Assembly (NCBI RefSeq): GCF_007828865.1
Contig: NZ_VIVK01000001.1
Span: 2,170,001-2,234,000, forward strand
Length of the DNA stretch: 64,000 nucleotides
Reading direction: 5' to 3'
Origin: Kribbella amoyensis
GTDB lineage: Bacteria; Actinomycetota; Actinomycetes; Propionibacteriales; Kribbellaceae
Both the position numbers and the translations under genes were made by a program. The first letter of the stretch is position 1; the number at the start of each line of letters is the position of its first letter. The notes under the pieces were generated by a model. That model ran no database searches, was not told the origin of the DNA, and saw nothing but the letters and a program-made list of their open reading frames with translations. Below are positions 8,236 through 17,257 of this stretch, piece after piece.

Positions 8236-9254
8236 CGCCGGGCCTCGTGGTTCACCTGGCCGGGCGTGGTCGCCGTCAGCTTGGTGAGCAGCGGGGTGAG
8301 CAGATCCGGGGTGAGGTTCAGGGTGCCGATCTCGGGGAGGGCGCCCTGCTTGATCGCCAGCGCCAGGATCGTCGCGTGGTCCAGCTCGGCGTACGCGTCC
8401 AGCATGGCCTTCTCCGCCGACGCTTCGGCCGCACCGATCACCTGCTTGGCGTCCGCCTCGGCCTGGCTCAGCTCGCGCTTACGGCTGGCGGCCGCCTCGG
8501 TCTCGATCCGGCCGGCCGCGGCCACCTCGGTCGCACGCCGGCGCTCGTTCTGGCCGCGCTGGGTGACCAGCTGCTCCTCGCGCCGGGCGAGCTCGATCTG
8601 GTTCTGCAGCTCGTTCTCCGCGATCGACCGCTCCCGCTCGACCGCCATCGCGCGCCGCTCGTATGTCGCCTTGTCCGCGGCCTGCTGCACCATTTCCCGC
8701 GTCGGCGTCTGCAGTGCACGCTCCACGTCGCTCTCCGCCCGCACGGCAACCACGCGGACGTCCTCCACGCCGATGCCGAGCCCGGTGAGCCGGACGTCCT
8801 CGCGCAGGCCCGTACTCACCGCCTGCCGCAGCGACGTCATCCCCTCGGACAGCGCCTGCGTCAGCGTCATCCGCGCGAGCAGGTCGAGCGCGGTCTGCTG
8901 GGCGAGCTCGGTGAGGAGTCCGCCGAGCTGCTCGAGCGGGGTGGAGCGCCACCTCCCGGTGTCCGGGTCGATGCCGAAGTCCAGCCGGGTGGACGCGAGC
9001 ACCGGATCGGTCACCCGGTAGGTGACGGTCGCCTGCACCGCGACGTCCTGGAAGTCGACCGTGCGGCCGTGGAACAGCAGCGGCTGCTCGCGGTCGTCGA
9101 TCGGCACCTCGCTGAGCGAGGAGTTCAGCGCCCGGAACCAGAACGCCTGGCCGGCTCCGTCGTGCGCCGGCTTGCCGTTGCGCAGGTGCCGGACGTGCGC
9201 GGTCGGGTTCGCCCGCAGGTGGCTGATGAAACCGAACCGGGTGATGTCTGCCAT
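8232..9254 (-). CDS. SPFH/Band-7 domain protein with coiled coil
   Basis: 340 residues. ATG 9254 is preceded by AAGGAGAG. Residues about 35-180 form the SPFH domain (VDFQDVAVQATVTYRVTDP, LTGLGIGVEDVRVVAVRAE). Residues about 185-280 are a long charged coiled coil rich in Glu, Arg and Ala (ERERSIAENELQNQIELARR). There is no transmembrane segment or signal peptide, unlike most slipins and flotillins, so it is probably a cytoplasmic oligomeric scaffold. It is the first gene of a two-gene operon with the NAD-kinase-like protein and lies divergent to the NrtR-type regulator, with operators in its leader. Confidence 0.78.
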   Translation of the reverse strand: MADITRFGFISHLRANPTAHVRHLRNGKPAHDGAGQAFWFRALNSSLSEVPIDDREQPLLFHGRTVDFQDVAVQATVTYRVTDPVLASTRLDFGIDPDTGRWRSTPLEQLGGLLTELAQQTALDLLARMTLTQALSEGMTSLRQAVSTGLREDVRLTGLGIGVEDVRVVAVRAESDVERALQTPTREMVQQAADKATYERRAMAVERERSIAENELQNQIELARREEQLVTQRGQNERRRATEVAAAGRIETEAAASRKRELSQAEADAKQVIGAAEASAEKAMLDAYAELDHATILALAIKQGALPEIGTLNLTPDLLTPLLTKLTATTPGQVNHEARR

Positions 9255-9267
9255 CCATCTCTCCTTG

Positions 9268-9315
9268 TCGTCACAATGACGATAAGCCCGTGATCGCTTT
9301 TCGTCAAGGTGACGA
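9268..9315. promoter_or_regulatory. Twin operators for the NrtR-type regulator
   Basis: Two copies of TCGTCA-N3-TGACGA lie at 9268-9282 and 9301-9315, exactly 33 bp apart, that is three helical turns on one DNA face. They fill the divergent promoter between the SPFH gene (start 9254) and nrtR (start about 9330). Inverted repeats of this half-site length with a short spacer are typical for NrtR-family repressors. Control of both genes is inferred from position. Confidence 0.8.
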
Positions 9316-9329
9316 TTAAGCTGATCGGC

Positions 9330-10028
9330 ATGGACTACGAGCCGATGGGCGTCGCGACGGACCTGGTCATCCTCACCGTGCGCGCCGGGTCCCTCCAGGT
9401 CCTGCTGATCCGCCGCGGCATCCCGCCGTACCAGGGGCGGTGGGCGCTGCCAGGCGGGTTCGTCCGCGACCAGGAGGACCTGGAGAGCGCGGCCCGGCGG
9501 GAGCTGGCCGAGGAGACCGGCCTGGCCTCCGAGCGGATCCACCTCGAGCAGGTCGCGACGTACGGGGAGCCGAAGCGCGATCCACGGGGCCGGGTGATCA
9601 GCGTGGCGTACCTGGCCCTGGTCCCCGATCTCCCGGCACCGGTCGCGGGGACCGACGCGGCGTCCGCCTCGTGGGTACCGGCCGGGGAGGTGCTGGCGGA
9701 TCCGAAGCGGCTCGCTTTCGACCATCACCGAGTCCTGTCCGACGGGGTCGAGCGGGCCCGGGCGAAGCTGGAGTACTCGCCCCTCGCGACGGCGTTCTGC
9801 GCGGGCGAGTTCACCATCTCGGAGCTGCGTGGAATCTACGAGGCCGTCTGGGGGCAGACGATCGACCCGCGCAACTTCCACCGCAAGGTCACCAAGGCCG
9901 AGGGCTTCGTCGTCCCCGTCGGCACCACGACGACCCGCGACGGCGGCCGACCGGCCCAGCTCTTCCACCGGGGCGAGGCGAAGACGCTGCACCCGCCCTT
10001 GACTCGCGGGCTAGCGGCGGGCGGCTAG
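9330..10028 (+). CDS. nrtR: NrtR-type Nudix-related transcriptional regulator
   Basis: About 232 residues. The N-terminal Nudix domain has GRWALPGGFVRDQEDLESAA followed by RRELAEETGL. The C-terminal winged helix is LEYSPLATAFCAGEFTISEL through NFHRKVTKAEGFV, the NrtR arrangement. NrtR proteins sense ADP-ribose and repress NAD synthesis or pentose genes. The Nudix box is nearly intact (GX5EX7REUXEEXGU with Glu residues present), so hydrolysis is possible. A GTG at 9309 is in frame but lies inside operator 2 and lacks a ribosome-binding site; ATG 9330 is preferred, probably near-leaderless. The stop overlaps the convergent sugar kinase by 18 bp. Confidence 0.85.
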   Translation: MDYEPMGVATDLVILTVRAGSLQVLLIRRGIPPYQGRWALPGGFVRDQEDLESAARRELAEETGLASERIHLEQVATYGEPKRDPRGRVISVAYLALVPDLPAPVAGTDAASASWVPAGEVLADPKRLAFDHHRVLSDGVERARAKLEYSPLATAFCAGEFTISELRGIYEAVWGQTIDPRNFHRKVTKAEGFVVPVGTTTTRDGGRPAQLFHRGEAKTLHPPLTRGLAAGG

Positions 10029-10904
10029 CTCCTCGGCCGTGATCAGGTCGGTGTGCGTGCCGGGGGAGCCGCAGGCCCAGGCGCCCGCGATCGACGCGGC
10101 CTCGGCGGCCGACTGCCAGGGGTGACCGTCGAGCCAAAGGGTGAGGAACGCGGCGACGTACGCGTCACCGGCGCCGTTGCTGTCGACCACGGGGCGTTCC
10201 GGGATGTCGACGGGCGGGATGTGGACCGGCTTGGCGTCCCGGGCGTGCACGTAGCTGCCCTTGGAGCCGTCCATCACGACGACGACCTGGGCCCGCCCGT
10301 TGACGAAGATCCAGTCGGTCGCGTCGTCGGGCAGGTTGCCGGCCGAGACGAAGACGACGTCGGCGGCGCGGGCGAAGTCCTGGTGGTACGGATTCCGCCC
10401 GTCCCAGTCGTGCAGGTCGGTGGAGACCGTGCACTGCGAGGCCGCCAGGTCGGGCAGGGCCTGCCGCGCGAAGTCCATGATCGAGACGTGCACGTGCCGC
10501 GTCCGCCGAAGCTGGGTCCGCCACAACGCCGGATCGACCCGTATCGCCTGCGTCGACCGGCCGTCGTACAGCGACTGCCGGCGGCCGTCCGGGGACACCA
10601 GGTTGACCGACCGCCTGGTCCCGCTCGGGTGCAGCGTGACGAACAACGGCAGCCGCAACTCGTCGTACAGGCGGACCACCTGGGCACCCTCCGCGTCGTT
10701 GCCGAGGACGTCGGCGAGGGCGGCGTTCAGGCCGAGCAGGTGACAGCCCAGCGTGACGCCGTGGCCGGTGTGACCGACGTACGACCTGATCGGCTCGACC
10801 GAGAGCGTCTCCCGGCCCGGGAGAGGTAATTCGGGCACCCGCACGATGGTGTCGATCCCGGCCCCACCGATCACCAGTACATCAATTTCCACTCTCGCAT
10901 GCAT
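10011..10904 (-). CDS. PfkB-family carbohydrate (ribokinase-like) kinase
   Basis: 297 residues. It begins EIDVLVIGGAGIDTIVRVPELP (PfkB N-terminal pattern, GG then lid region), contains SDLHDWDG-like central strands and ends with PVVDSNGAGDAYVAAFL, the PfkB signature 2 with catalytic Asp in GAGD. It transfers phosphate from ATP to a sugar or nucleoside; the substrate is not evident. It is convergent with nrtR, whose stop it overlaps. If nrtR senses ADP-ribose, a ribose- or nucleoside-type substrate would make sense, but that is conjecture. Confidence 0.85.
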   Translation of the reverse strand: MHARVEIDVLVIGGAGIDTIVRVPELPLPGRETLSVEPIRSYVGHTGHGVTLGCHLLGLNAALADVLGNDAEGAQVVRLYDELRLPLFVTLHPSGTRRSVNLVSPDGRRQSLYDGRSTQAIRVDPALWRTQLRRTRHVHVSIMDFARQALPDLAASQCTVSTDLHDWDGRNPYHQDFARAADVVFVSAGNLPDDATDWIFVNGRAQVVVVMDGSKGSYVHARDAKPVHIPPVDIPERPVVDSNGAGDAYVAAFLTLWLDGHPWQSAAEAASIAGAWACGSPGTHTDLITAEELAARR

Positions 10905-10965
10905 ACCCGATCAGCCCGGCCGGGACCAGGGGTTCTGAGCCTTCTTGGTCCTAGCCTGAGGTCTC

Positions 10966-11847
10966 ATGAGGAGGATCGGTGCCGTCGCGCTCCTCGGCGG
11001 AGTTCTCGCTGTCCTGCTCGGGTCCGGCGCACCGGCCTCGGCCGCTGATTCGGCCGCGACGGATCAGGTCCAGCGCTTCGACGCGCGGTACGAGATCAGG
11101 CCCGACGGCGTCGTGGTCGCGACCGAGACGATCGAGTTCGCCACCGGCTCCTCGTCGCTGGTCCGCCGATTCCGGGTGCGAGGGCCGGATGACGTGGTGG
11201 AGTCCAAGGATCGGGTCTTCGCGGTGTCGAAAGTCGCGGTGACCACGGTCGACGGCGCCAAGGTGAAGAGCTGGCAGGAGCGGTACGACCCCCTGCAGAA
11301 CGTCGACGACTACAGCTACGACAGCCGGTACGAACTCCTGAACGTATCGGTCGGGTCGCCGGCCGAACGACGGCCCGAGCGCTACGTGCTGCGGTACGAG
11401 ATCCGGGGCGCGCTGGATCAGGTCGGCGACGGAATCCGGATCCGCGTTCCCGGGCTGCCGTCCGACGTTCGCACCGACGCGATCTCCGCGACGATCACGG
11501 CGCCGAGTGGGGTCCGGTCGGTCAGCTGCACCGTGGCCGGCCACCCGTGTCGGCAGGCCACGGTGACGAAAGGCATCGGCCGACTCCGCAACGCCGGCGG
11601 CGCCGAGACGGTCCGGCCCGCGTTCGACAGCTCGTCGGACTTCACCTTCACGGTCGGGGTCGCCCCGGGCGCGGTGTCCGGCGTCGGGCCGGTGCTCGAG
11701 AAGCCGGGGCTGTTCGTCGGCATGACCGACGTCCAGAAGGGCATGCTGATCATCGCGCTCATCGTCGCGGTTCCCGCCCTGGTGATCACCCTCACCGTCG
11801 TCGCCGTGGTGAGGGCGATCCGCCGGAACCGCCGGGCTACTGCTTGA
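10966..11847 (+). CDS. Membrane-anchored DUF2207-like protein
   Basis: 293 residues. The signal peptide ends near ASA at residue 26. The extracellular part ([35 protein letters not shown]) matches the N-terminal domain of DUF2207-type proteins, with a beta-rich fold. A single transmembrane helix (about 253-278, [20 protein letters not shown]) and a short basic tail ([11 protein letters not shown]) end the protein. Longer family members carry further transmembrane and cytoplasmic parts, which are absent here. Function unknown. Its stop overlaps convergent scoB by 11 bp. Confidence 0.7.
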   Translation: MRRIGAVALLGGVLAVLLGSGAPASAADSAATDQVQRFDARYEIRPDGVVVATETIEFATGSSSLVRRFRVRGPDDVVESKDRVFAVSKVAVTTVDGAKVKSWQERYDPLQNVDDYSYDSRYELLNVSVGSPAERRPERYVLRYEIRGALDQVGDGIRIRVPGLPSDVRTDAISATITAPSGVRSVSCTVAGHPCRQATVTKGIGRLRNAGGAETVRPAFDSSSDFTFTVGVAPGAVSGVGPVLEKPGLFVGMTDVQKGMLIIALIVAVPALVITLTVVAVVRAIRRNRRATA

Positions 11848-12466
11848 TCGGGGCGCCGGTCTTCTCCTGGAGTTCTTCGAAGCTGACGCCGTCGGCCAGT
11901 TCGACCAGTTGCAAGCCGTCGGCGGTGACGTCCAGGACGGCGAGGTCGGTGATGATCCGGTTGACGACGCCGCGGCCGGTGTACGGGAGATCGCACTCCT
12001 CGAGGATCTTGTGCGAGCCGTCCTTGGCGACGTGTTCCATCAGCACGATGACCTTCTTGGCACCGTGCACCAGGTCCATCGCGCCGCCCATGCCCTTGAC
12101 CATCTTGCCGGGGATCATCCAGTTGGACAGGTCCCCGGTGGCCGATACCTGCATCGCGCCGAGGATGGCCGCGTCGATGGCGCCGCCGCGGATCATCCCG
12201 AAGGACAGCGAGGAGTCGAAGAACGACGCGCCCGGCAGGGTCGTGACGGTCTCCTTGCCGGCGTTGATCAGGTCCGGGTCCTCCTCACCCTCGACCGGGT
12301 ACGGGCCGACGCCGAGGATGCCGTTCTCGCTCTGCAGGACGACGGTGACGCCGTCCGGGATGTAGTTGGGGACCAAGGTCGGCAGGCCGATCCCGAGGTT
12401 CACGTACGAGCCGTCCTCCAGCTCGGCGGCGGCACGGGCGGCCATCTGCTCACGGGTCAGCGGCAT
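11837..12466 (-). CDS. scoB: 3-oxoacid CoA-transferase subunit B
   Basis: 209 residues, the usual length for the beta subunit. The motif [10 protein letters not shown] holds the catalytic Glu47 that forms the glutamyl-CoA intermediate; [12 protein letters not shown] and [19 protein letters not shown] are standard subunit B blocks. With subunit A it moves CoA from succinyl-CoA to acetoacetate (or a related 3-oxoacid such as 3-oxoadipate). It starts 1 bp after the scoA stop, so the two are one operon. Specificity between SCOT and PcaIJ types cannot be decided, but no aromatic degradation genes are nearby. Confidence 0.9.
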   Translation of the reverse strand: MPLTREQMAARAAAELEDGSYVNLGIGLPTLVPNYIPDGVTVVLQSENGILGVGPYPVEGEEDPDLINAGKETVTTLPGASFFDSSLSFGMIRGGAIDAAILGAMQVSATGDLSNWMIPGKMVKGMGGAMDLVHGAKKVIVLMEHVAKDGSHKILEECDLPYTGRGVVNRIITDLAVLDVTADGLQLVELADGVSFEELQEKTGAPIKQ

Positions 12467-12467
12467 C

Positions 12468-13256
12468 TCAGGCCTCCAGCTTCTCGCGCGCGGCATCGTA
12501 CGCTTCGCGGGGTTGGACCGTGCGCTTCTCGATCCGCTTCTCGATATCCTTGCCAACGGCAACCACACGCTGGACGAAGACGCCGGGCAGGTGGATCTCG
12601 TCCGGGTCCAGCTCACCAGGCTGGACCAGCTCCTCGACCTGCGCGATAGTGACCCGGCCGGCCATCGCGGCCAGCGGGTTGAAGTTGCGGGCGCTCCGGT
12701 CGAAAACCAGGTTGCCGTGGGTGTCGCCCTTGAGCGCGTGCACCAGCCCGAAGTCGGTGGTGATCGAGTCCTCCAGCACGTACGTCGTGCCGTTGATCTC
12801 CCGGGTCTCCTTCGGCTCCGACGCCTTCGCGACCGTGCCGTCCGCGTTGTACTTCTGCGGCAGCCCCCCGTCGGCGACCTGGGTGCCGACCCCGGCCAGG
12901 GTGAAGAACGCGGCGATCCCGCAGCCACCGGCGCGCAGCTTCTCGGCCAGCGTGCCCTGCGGCGTCAGCTCGACCTCGAGCTCACCGGACAGGAACTGCC
13001 GGGCGAACTCCTTGTTCTCCCCGACGTACGACGAGGTCATCTTGGCGATCCGCTTGTCGGCCAGCAGGAGGCCGAGCCCCCAGTCGTCGACGCCGCAGTT
13101 GTTCGAGACGACGCTGAGGCCGCTCACGCCCTTGTCGTGCAGGGCGGAGATCAGCTGCATCGGGTTGCCGCACAGTCCGAAGCCGCCGACCGCGAGGCTC
13201 GCGCCGTCGCCGATGTCGTCGACCGCGGCCTGCGGCGAGTCATACGTCTTGTCCAT
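12468..13256 (-). CDS. scoA: 3-oxoacid CoA-transferase subunit A
   Basis: 262 residues. It contains [10 protein letters not shown], the CoA-transferase family I signature 1, and [14 protein letters not shown], typical of subunit A. First gene of the scoAB operon, with the ATG at 13256. The heterodimer functions in ketone-body or short 3-oxoacid use in the cytosol. The end ([11 protein letters not shown]) is complete. Confidence 0.9.
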   Translation of the reverse strand: MDKTYDSPQAAVDDIGDGASLAVGGFGLCGNPMQLISALHDKGVSGLSVVSNNCGVDDWGLGLLLADKRIAKMTSSYVGENKEFARQFLSGELEVELTPQGTLAEKLRAGGCGIAAFFTLAGVGTQVADGGLPQKYNADGTVAKASEPKETREINGTTYVLEDSITTDFGLVHALKGDTHGNLVFDRSARNFNPLAAMAGRVTIAQVEELVQPGELDPDEIHLPGVFVQRVVAVGKDIEKRIEKRTVQPREAYDAAREKLEA

Positions 13257-13335
13257 CGGGCTGCTCCGTTGCAGTAGGTGGTCAGCCCGACTCTAACCAG
13301 CGCCCGGATATCCGGCGAGGGGCGCGTCGTGTGGC

Positions 13336-14232
13336 CTATTGCACTGCGTCCAGCGCCGCCAGTTCGCGCAGTGCCTCGTCGCGTGCGGGGGTGTCGTGCG
13401 GGTACGCCGCGAGCACGTCGGCTATGTGCCGCCGCGCCGTTGACAGGTCCCCGCCGCCGCGAGCAGCGCGCGCCAGCCCGATCCGCGCGACCGCGGCCAG
13501 CTCCGCCAAACCAGCCCGGGTACTGATGTCCAGTGCGACCCGGTAGTCGTCGGCGCGACCTAGTACCGCGGCCCGCCGGCAGAGCAAGTCCGCGTGCTCT
13601 TCGTCCAGACCCAGCTCGGCCGCTATGGCCACCGCCTCGTCCAGCTCGTCGCCGCTGGACGCCACCACGGTCAGTGCCAGCAGCGTGCCCCACCGGTCAC
13701 CCAGCATCCGGAACCGCGCGAGCGCCGTCCGTACCGCCTGCTCCGACTCCGCCGCGGACGCCCCGGTCAGCCCGGGGTACCCGATGCAGAGCTGGACGGC
13801 AGCCCGTGTCCAGGCGTCGCCGTCGCGCTCGTTCGTTGTCAGGATCTCCGCCACGACCTCGGGAGGCTCGAACGGTCCGAAAGTGGTCGCCCAGAGCAGG
13901 ACCGTCACCGGGTGCCGGAACGGCCGCCGCAGTTCCACGGCGAGCTGCTGTGCGAGCTCCACCTGCTCCGGTCGCACGCTGCCCGGCGCGAGCAGGACGG
14001 CGAGCAGGTACTCGTCCGCCATCCCGTCCGGTACCACCTGGCCGAGCTCCGCCAGCACGCGGGCGGCGGCGTGTTCCGCCTCGGCCCGGTGCCCGTGCGA
14101 CAACCAGGGGACCGCCAGTTCGGCCACCAGGCGCAGGGCCGCCCGCGGATCGTTGCCGCAGGCCCGTTCGAGTTCCCGGAGGTACGACGGATCCTCGTCG
14201 TACGCCCCTCCCCAGAACTCCACGTAACTCAT
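13336..14232 (-). CDS. Helical-repeat (TPR-like) protein, possible orphan regulator C-terminus
   Basis: 298 residues from ATG 14232 (GAGGG upstream, weak). Almost entirely alpha-helical and Ala/Leu-rich, with repeating pairs such as YLRELERACGNDPRAALRLV and ARHIADVLAAYPHD-type segments that look like degenerate TPRs. The style resembles the C-terminal repeat half of AfsR/SARP-type regulators, but no DNA-binding or ATPase domain is present. It is the last gene of a minus-strand run with the CBM9-like and small membrane genes. Function unknown. Confidence 0.6.
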   Translation of the reverse strand: MSYVEFWGGAYDEDPSYLRELERACGNDPRAALRLVAELAVPWLSHGHRAEAEHAAARVLAELGQVVPDGMADEYLLAVLLAPGSVRPEQVELAQQLAVELRRPFRHPVTVLLWATTFGPFEPPEVVAEILTTNERDGDAWTRAAVQLCIGYPGLTGASAAESEQAVRTALARFRMLGDRWGTLLALTVVASSGDELDEAVAIAAELGLDEEHADLLCRRAAVLGRADDYRVALDISTRAGLAELAAVARIGLARAARGGGDLSTARRHIADVLAAYPHDTPARDEALRELAALDAVQ

Positions 14233-14270
14233 TGTCACCCTCACGGGTTCACCGAGGGGGTGCCGGGGGG

Positions 14271-14972
14271 TCAGAACTCCAGGACACCCCAGTGCTCGGG
14301 CCGGTGCATGTCCACCTGGTGCTGCGGCGACCAGACCCAGAAGTCCTGCTGAGTACCGCGCTGGTACGCCCCGTCGACCACGTCGTGGGTCCACTCCACC
14401 CGCATCAGGTTCATCCGCCACTCGTCACCCGGCTGCGGCGGCGTCGGCCGGCCCGCGTTGTACGGCGCCAGCTCGGTCCACGGCAGCGCGACCTCGACCG
14501 TCCACCCGGTGTCGGTGTCGGTGGGGTCGTTTACCGTCCCGTTCACGTGCAGCGCGGTCCGTAGGCCGGGGAGGTTGGTCGGGTCCACCGGGACGCCGCC
14601 GTCGACGTACGGCTTCGGCAGGGTGAGCTCCCAGATCGTGTGCAGCGGGTTGATCTCGAACTCGTAGTAGTTCTGCCGGTCGCCGTCAGGGTCGAGGAAC
14701 AGCTCGAAGTTGTTCTCCTCGAACAGGTGTGTGTTGCGCTCGGTCATCGTGGACCAGACGTGCGGCTCCTCCAGCTCGCCGCCGAGGTACAGGTAGGTGT
14801 CGTCGTACATCAGCTTGGCCCTGGTCCGGAACCGCGGCGCGGGCGCGTCACCGCGGATGTCGACGAAGTCGCTGGTCCAGGCGGCTTCCGCCCAGGCCGG
14901 GTCGGTGAGGGTGCCGTCGAGCGACGGCGCGGTGGTGGTGCGGTGGGCCTTGTAGCGGGGCAGGTCAGGCAT
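14271..14972 (-). CDS. Carbohydrate-binding family 9-like (DOMON-type) protein
   Basis: 233 residues, no signal peptide. It begins with LPRYKAHRTTTAPSLDGTL and follows the CBM9-like pattern DGTL-DPAWAEA, a YLYLGGELEEPHVW strand, FLDPDGDRQNYYEFEINP and GWTVEVALPW. These proteins bind sugars or act as cytosolic relatives of the xylanase-associated CBM9; the role of single-domain forms is unknown. The start overlaps the stop of the upstream small membrane gene (14965-14972). Confidence 0.8.
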   Translation of the reverse strand: MPDLPRYKAHRTTTAPSLDGTLTDPAWAEAAWTSDFVDIRGDAPAPRFRTRAKLMYDDTYLYLGGELEEPHVWSTMTERNTHLFEENNFELFLDPDGDRQNYYEFEINPLHTIWELTLPKPYVDGGVPVDPTNLPGLRTALHVNGTVNDPTDTDTGWTVEVALPWTELAPYNAGRPTPPQPGDEWRMNLMRVEWTHDVVDGAYQRGTQQDFWVWSPQHQVDMHRPEHWGVLEF

Positions 14973-15393
14973 CGGCGCGCTCCAGCAGTCCGGCGATGAG
15001 ATGGGCCAGCAGGAAGGTAATCCCGGTCAGGGCCGGAACCACCAGCAGGGTCCAGGTGGTGAACAGGTCGTCCGCGAGGAACGCCAGCACCACCAGCAGC
15101 ATGAACGTGGTCCCGAGGAACGCGACCAGCTTCGGATGCGGCATCGCCAGCTTGGTCAGCGCCAGCGCCCCGAGCACCACGGCGACCACGACGGTCAGGA
15201 CGAGCAACGGGAACCCGAACGCCCCGCACGTCGACGCGCCCCGGAACCGGTCGCACCCACGCTCGCTCAGCCAGACCATGCCGATCACAACGAACCCGGT
15301 CAGCAACCCGACCACGGCCAGGATCAGCAACGGCGGCAACGGCGGAGCGTCGTACCGGCCCTCGTCGGCTTCCTCGTCCTCCGCGTCGCTCAT
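14965..15393 (-). CDS. Small integral membrane protein
   Basis: 142 residues from ATG 15393. An acidic head (MSDAEDEEADEG) is followed by four hydrophobic segments near 18-42, 58-85, 90-110 and 115-135. Two cysteines (RGCDR, STCGAF) lie in the first outside loop and could form a disulfide. No family is recognised. Its end overlaps the next gene by 8 bp, so the two are co-translated. Confidence 0.7.
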   Translation of the reverse strand: MSDAEDEEADEGRYDAPPLPPLLILAVVGLLTGFVVIGMVWLSERGCDRFRGASTCGAFGFPLLVLTVVVAVVLGALALTKLAMPHPKLVAFLGTTFMLLVVLAFLADDLFTTWTLLVVPALTGITFLLAHLIAGLLERADA

Positions 15394-15433
15394 GAGCCGC
15401 AGGCTACCGACAAGTTCGCCGTCGGACAGCCTT

Positions 15434-16102
15434 TCAGGACGCGCCGAGTGCGGCGGCGACCGCGTCCCGGACCTCGGCGTCGGTGGGTGCCGGGAGACCG
15501 CGTTCGGCGGCCAGCTCGGCGAGCGACACCATCGTGACGTCGTGCAGGCCGCAGGTCGTGAACGTGTGAAAGACCGCCATGTCCGGATCGACGTTGATCG
15601 AGAACCCGTGACTGGTGACACCGTGCCGGATCCGCATCCCGATCGAGCAGAGCTTGCGGTGATCCTCGGTCCACACCCCGACCAGACTGCTCGCACCCTT
15701 GGGTGTCTCCCGCCGGACCAGCGGGAACCCGAGCGACCCGAGCGCCGTGATCAACCCGTTCTCGACCCAGCGCACGACGTCGACGGGTCCGCGCTGCTTC
15801 AGGTCGACCACCAGGTACCCGACCAGCTGGCCCGGCCCGTGGTACGTCGCGAAGCCACCACGATCCACGGCAACAGCCGGAATCGCCGCCGTCTCGGCCG
15901 GCAGATCCTCCAGCGAGGTCCGCGGGCCGTACGTGATGACGGGCGGATGGCTCAGCAGGAACAGCCGATCCCCGGCCGCCCCGTCGATCCGCTCGGCCAC
16001 CCAGGTCCGCATGTCCTTCGCGGCGATCTCGTACTCGACCTCATCCAAGTCCACCCGCCGCAGCACGTTCACCCGACCAGGGTAGACAGGTGGTCCGGAC
16101 AT
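15434..16102 (-). CDS. lipB: Octanoyltransferase LipB
   Basis: 222 residues. It has the LipB signature DRGGFATYHGPGQLVGY, the catalytic Lys150 in RKLCSIGMRI and the catalytic Cys184 in TTCGLHDVTMVSL; spacing matches the actinobacterial enzymes. It moves octanoyl groups from acyl carrier protein to lipoyl domains of 2-oxoacid dehydrogenases and glycine cleavage H protein. lipA is not adjacent in this window. The start lies just below the tRNA-Pro terminator, so it must have its own promoter in or near that stem. Confidence 0.9.
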   Translation of the reverse strand: MSGPPVYPGRVNVLRRVDLDEVEYEIAAKDMRTWVAERIDGAAGDRLFLLSHPPVITYGPRTSLEDLPAETAAIPAVAVDRGGFATYHGPGQLVGYLVVDLKQRGPVDVVRWVENGLITALGSLGFPLVRRETPKGASSLVGVWTEDHRKLCSIGMRIRHGVTSHGFSINVDPDMAVFHTFTTCGLHDVTMVSLAELAAERGLPAPTDAEVRDAVAAALGAS

Positions 16103-16106
16103 GACT

Positions 16107-16137
16107 GAGGGCGGTGACTCTGGGAGTCACCGCCCTC
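16107..16137 (-). terminator. Strong terminator of tRNA-Pro
   Basis: Perfect 14-bp arms GAGGGCGGTGACTC (16107-16120) and complement (16124-16137) with a 3-nt loop, 5 bases past the tRNA 3' end and directly before the lipB start. It separates the tRNA unit from lipB. Confidence 0.9.
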
Positions 16138-16142
16138 GACTG

Positions 16143-16216
<74 letters not shown>

Positions 16217-16301
16217 AATTCGCCGTTAGCTTACATGCGGGTGCGGCTGGGACGAAATCGAGTTGTCGAGGACCGGGATCCGGGCCGGATCACCGCCTCG
16301 G

Positions 16302-17231
16302 TCAGCCGTGCGACCGCGGGACGAGCGTGAGCAAAGTCGCCTCCGGCCGGCACGCGAACCGGACCGGCGCGTACGGCGAGGTGCCGAGCCCGGCCGAGAC
16401 GTGCAGGGTCGCCTGACGTCCCTCGAAGCCCCACGAGCTCATCCCCTTGACCCGGGACGTGTCCAGGTCGCAGTTGGTCACCAGGGCGCCGTACAGCGGG
16501 ACGGCGAGCTGGCCGCCGTGGGTGTGCCCGGCAAGGATCAGCGGGTACCCGTCGGCGGTGAACGCGTCCAGCACCCGCTGGTACGGGGCGTGGGTGACGC
16601 CGATCGACAGGTCGGCGGTGGCGTCCACCTCGCCCGCGACGTCCTCGTACCGGTCGCGGCGGATGTGCGGGTCGTCGGTCCCGGCGAAGTCGAGGCGCAG
16701 GCCATTGACCTTGAGGGTCGCCTTCGCGTTGTTCAGGTCGGTCCAGCCGGCCTCGGTGAACGAGTGCCGCATCTCCTCGAACGGCAGGTCCGGGCCATGC
16801 GGTTTGTGCCGCTGCTTCTGTGGTGGGAGCAGGTAGTTCGCCGGGTTCTTGAAGCGCGGCTTCCAGTAGTCGTTCGAGCCGAACACGAAGACGCCGGGCA
16901 GGTCGAGCAGCCCGCCGTACGCGCGCAGCAGCGGGAGCACCGAGTGCGGGTTGGCGATGTTGTCGCCGGTGTTCACGATCAGGTCGGGCTCGAGCGCGGC
17001 GAGCTCGTTCACCCAGCGGATCTTGCGTTCCTGGGTCGGCATCAGGTGCAGGTCGGACAGGTGCAGCACCTTCAGCGGGTCGGCACCCGGCGGCAGCACC
17101 GGCACGGTGAACCGGCGCAAGGTGAACCAGCGCACCTCGATCGCGGCCGCGTACCCGACGCAGGCGGCGCCGACCGCGCCGACCACGGCCGCGGTCTTCA
17201 GACTCGTACGGGCAAGCCCCCGGAAACTCAT
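16302..17231 (-). CDS. Membrane-anchored metallophosphoesterase
   Basis: 309 residues from ATG 17231. An N-terminal anchor helix (about 11-31) leads into a calcineurin-like phosphoesterase domain with HLSDLHL (Asp60, His62), NTGDN (Asp90), FGSNDYW and AGHTHGGQ, the full two-metal site. Similar actinobacterial proteins lie next to yqeY and ponA, as here. It hydrolyses a phosphomonoester or diester, possibly a lipid or UDP-linked one; the substrate is unknown. Divergent from yqeY with only 26 bp between starts. Confidence 0.85.
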   Translation of the reverse strand: MSFRGLARTSLKTAAVVGAVGAACVGYAAAIEVRWFTLRRFTVPVLPPGADPLKVLHLSDLHLMPTQERKIRWVNELAALEPDLIVNTGDNIANPHSVLPLLRAYGGLLDLPGVFVFGSNDYWKPRFKNPANYLLPPQKQRHKPHGPDLPFEEMRHSFTEAGWTDLNNAKATLKVNGLRLDFAGTDDPHIRRDRYEDVAGEVDATADLSIGVTHAPYQRVLDAFTADGYPLILAGHTHGGQLAVPLYGALVTNCDLDTSRVKGMSSWGFEGRQATLHVSAGLGTSPYAPVRFACRPEATLLTLVPRSHG

Positions 17232-17257
17232 TGCTCCAGCCTGCCACAATCGTGGGC

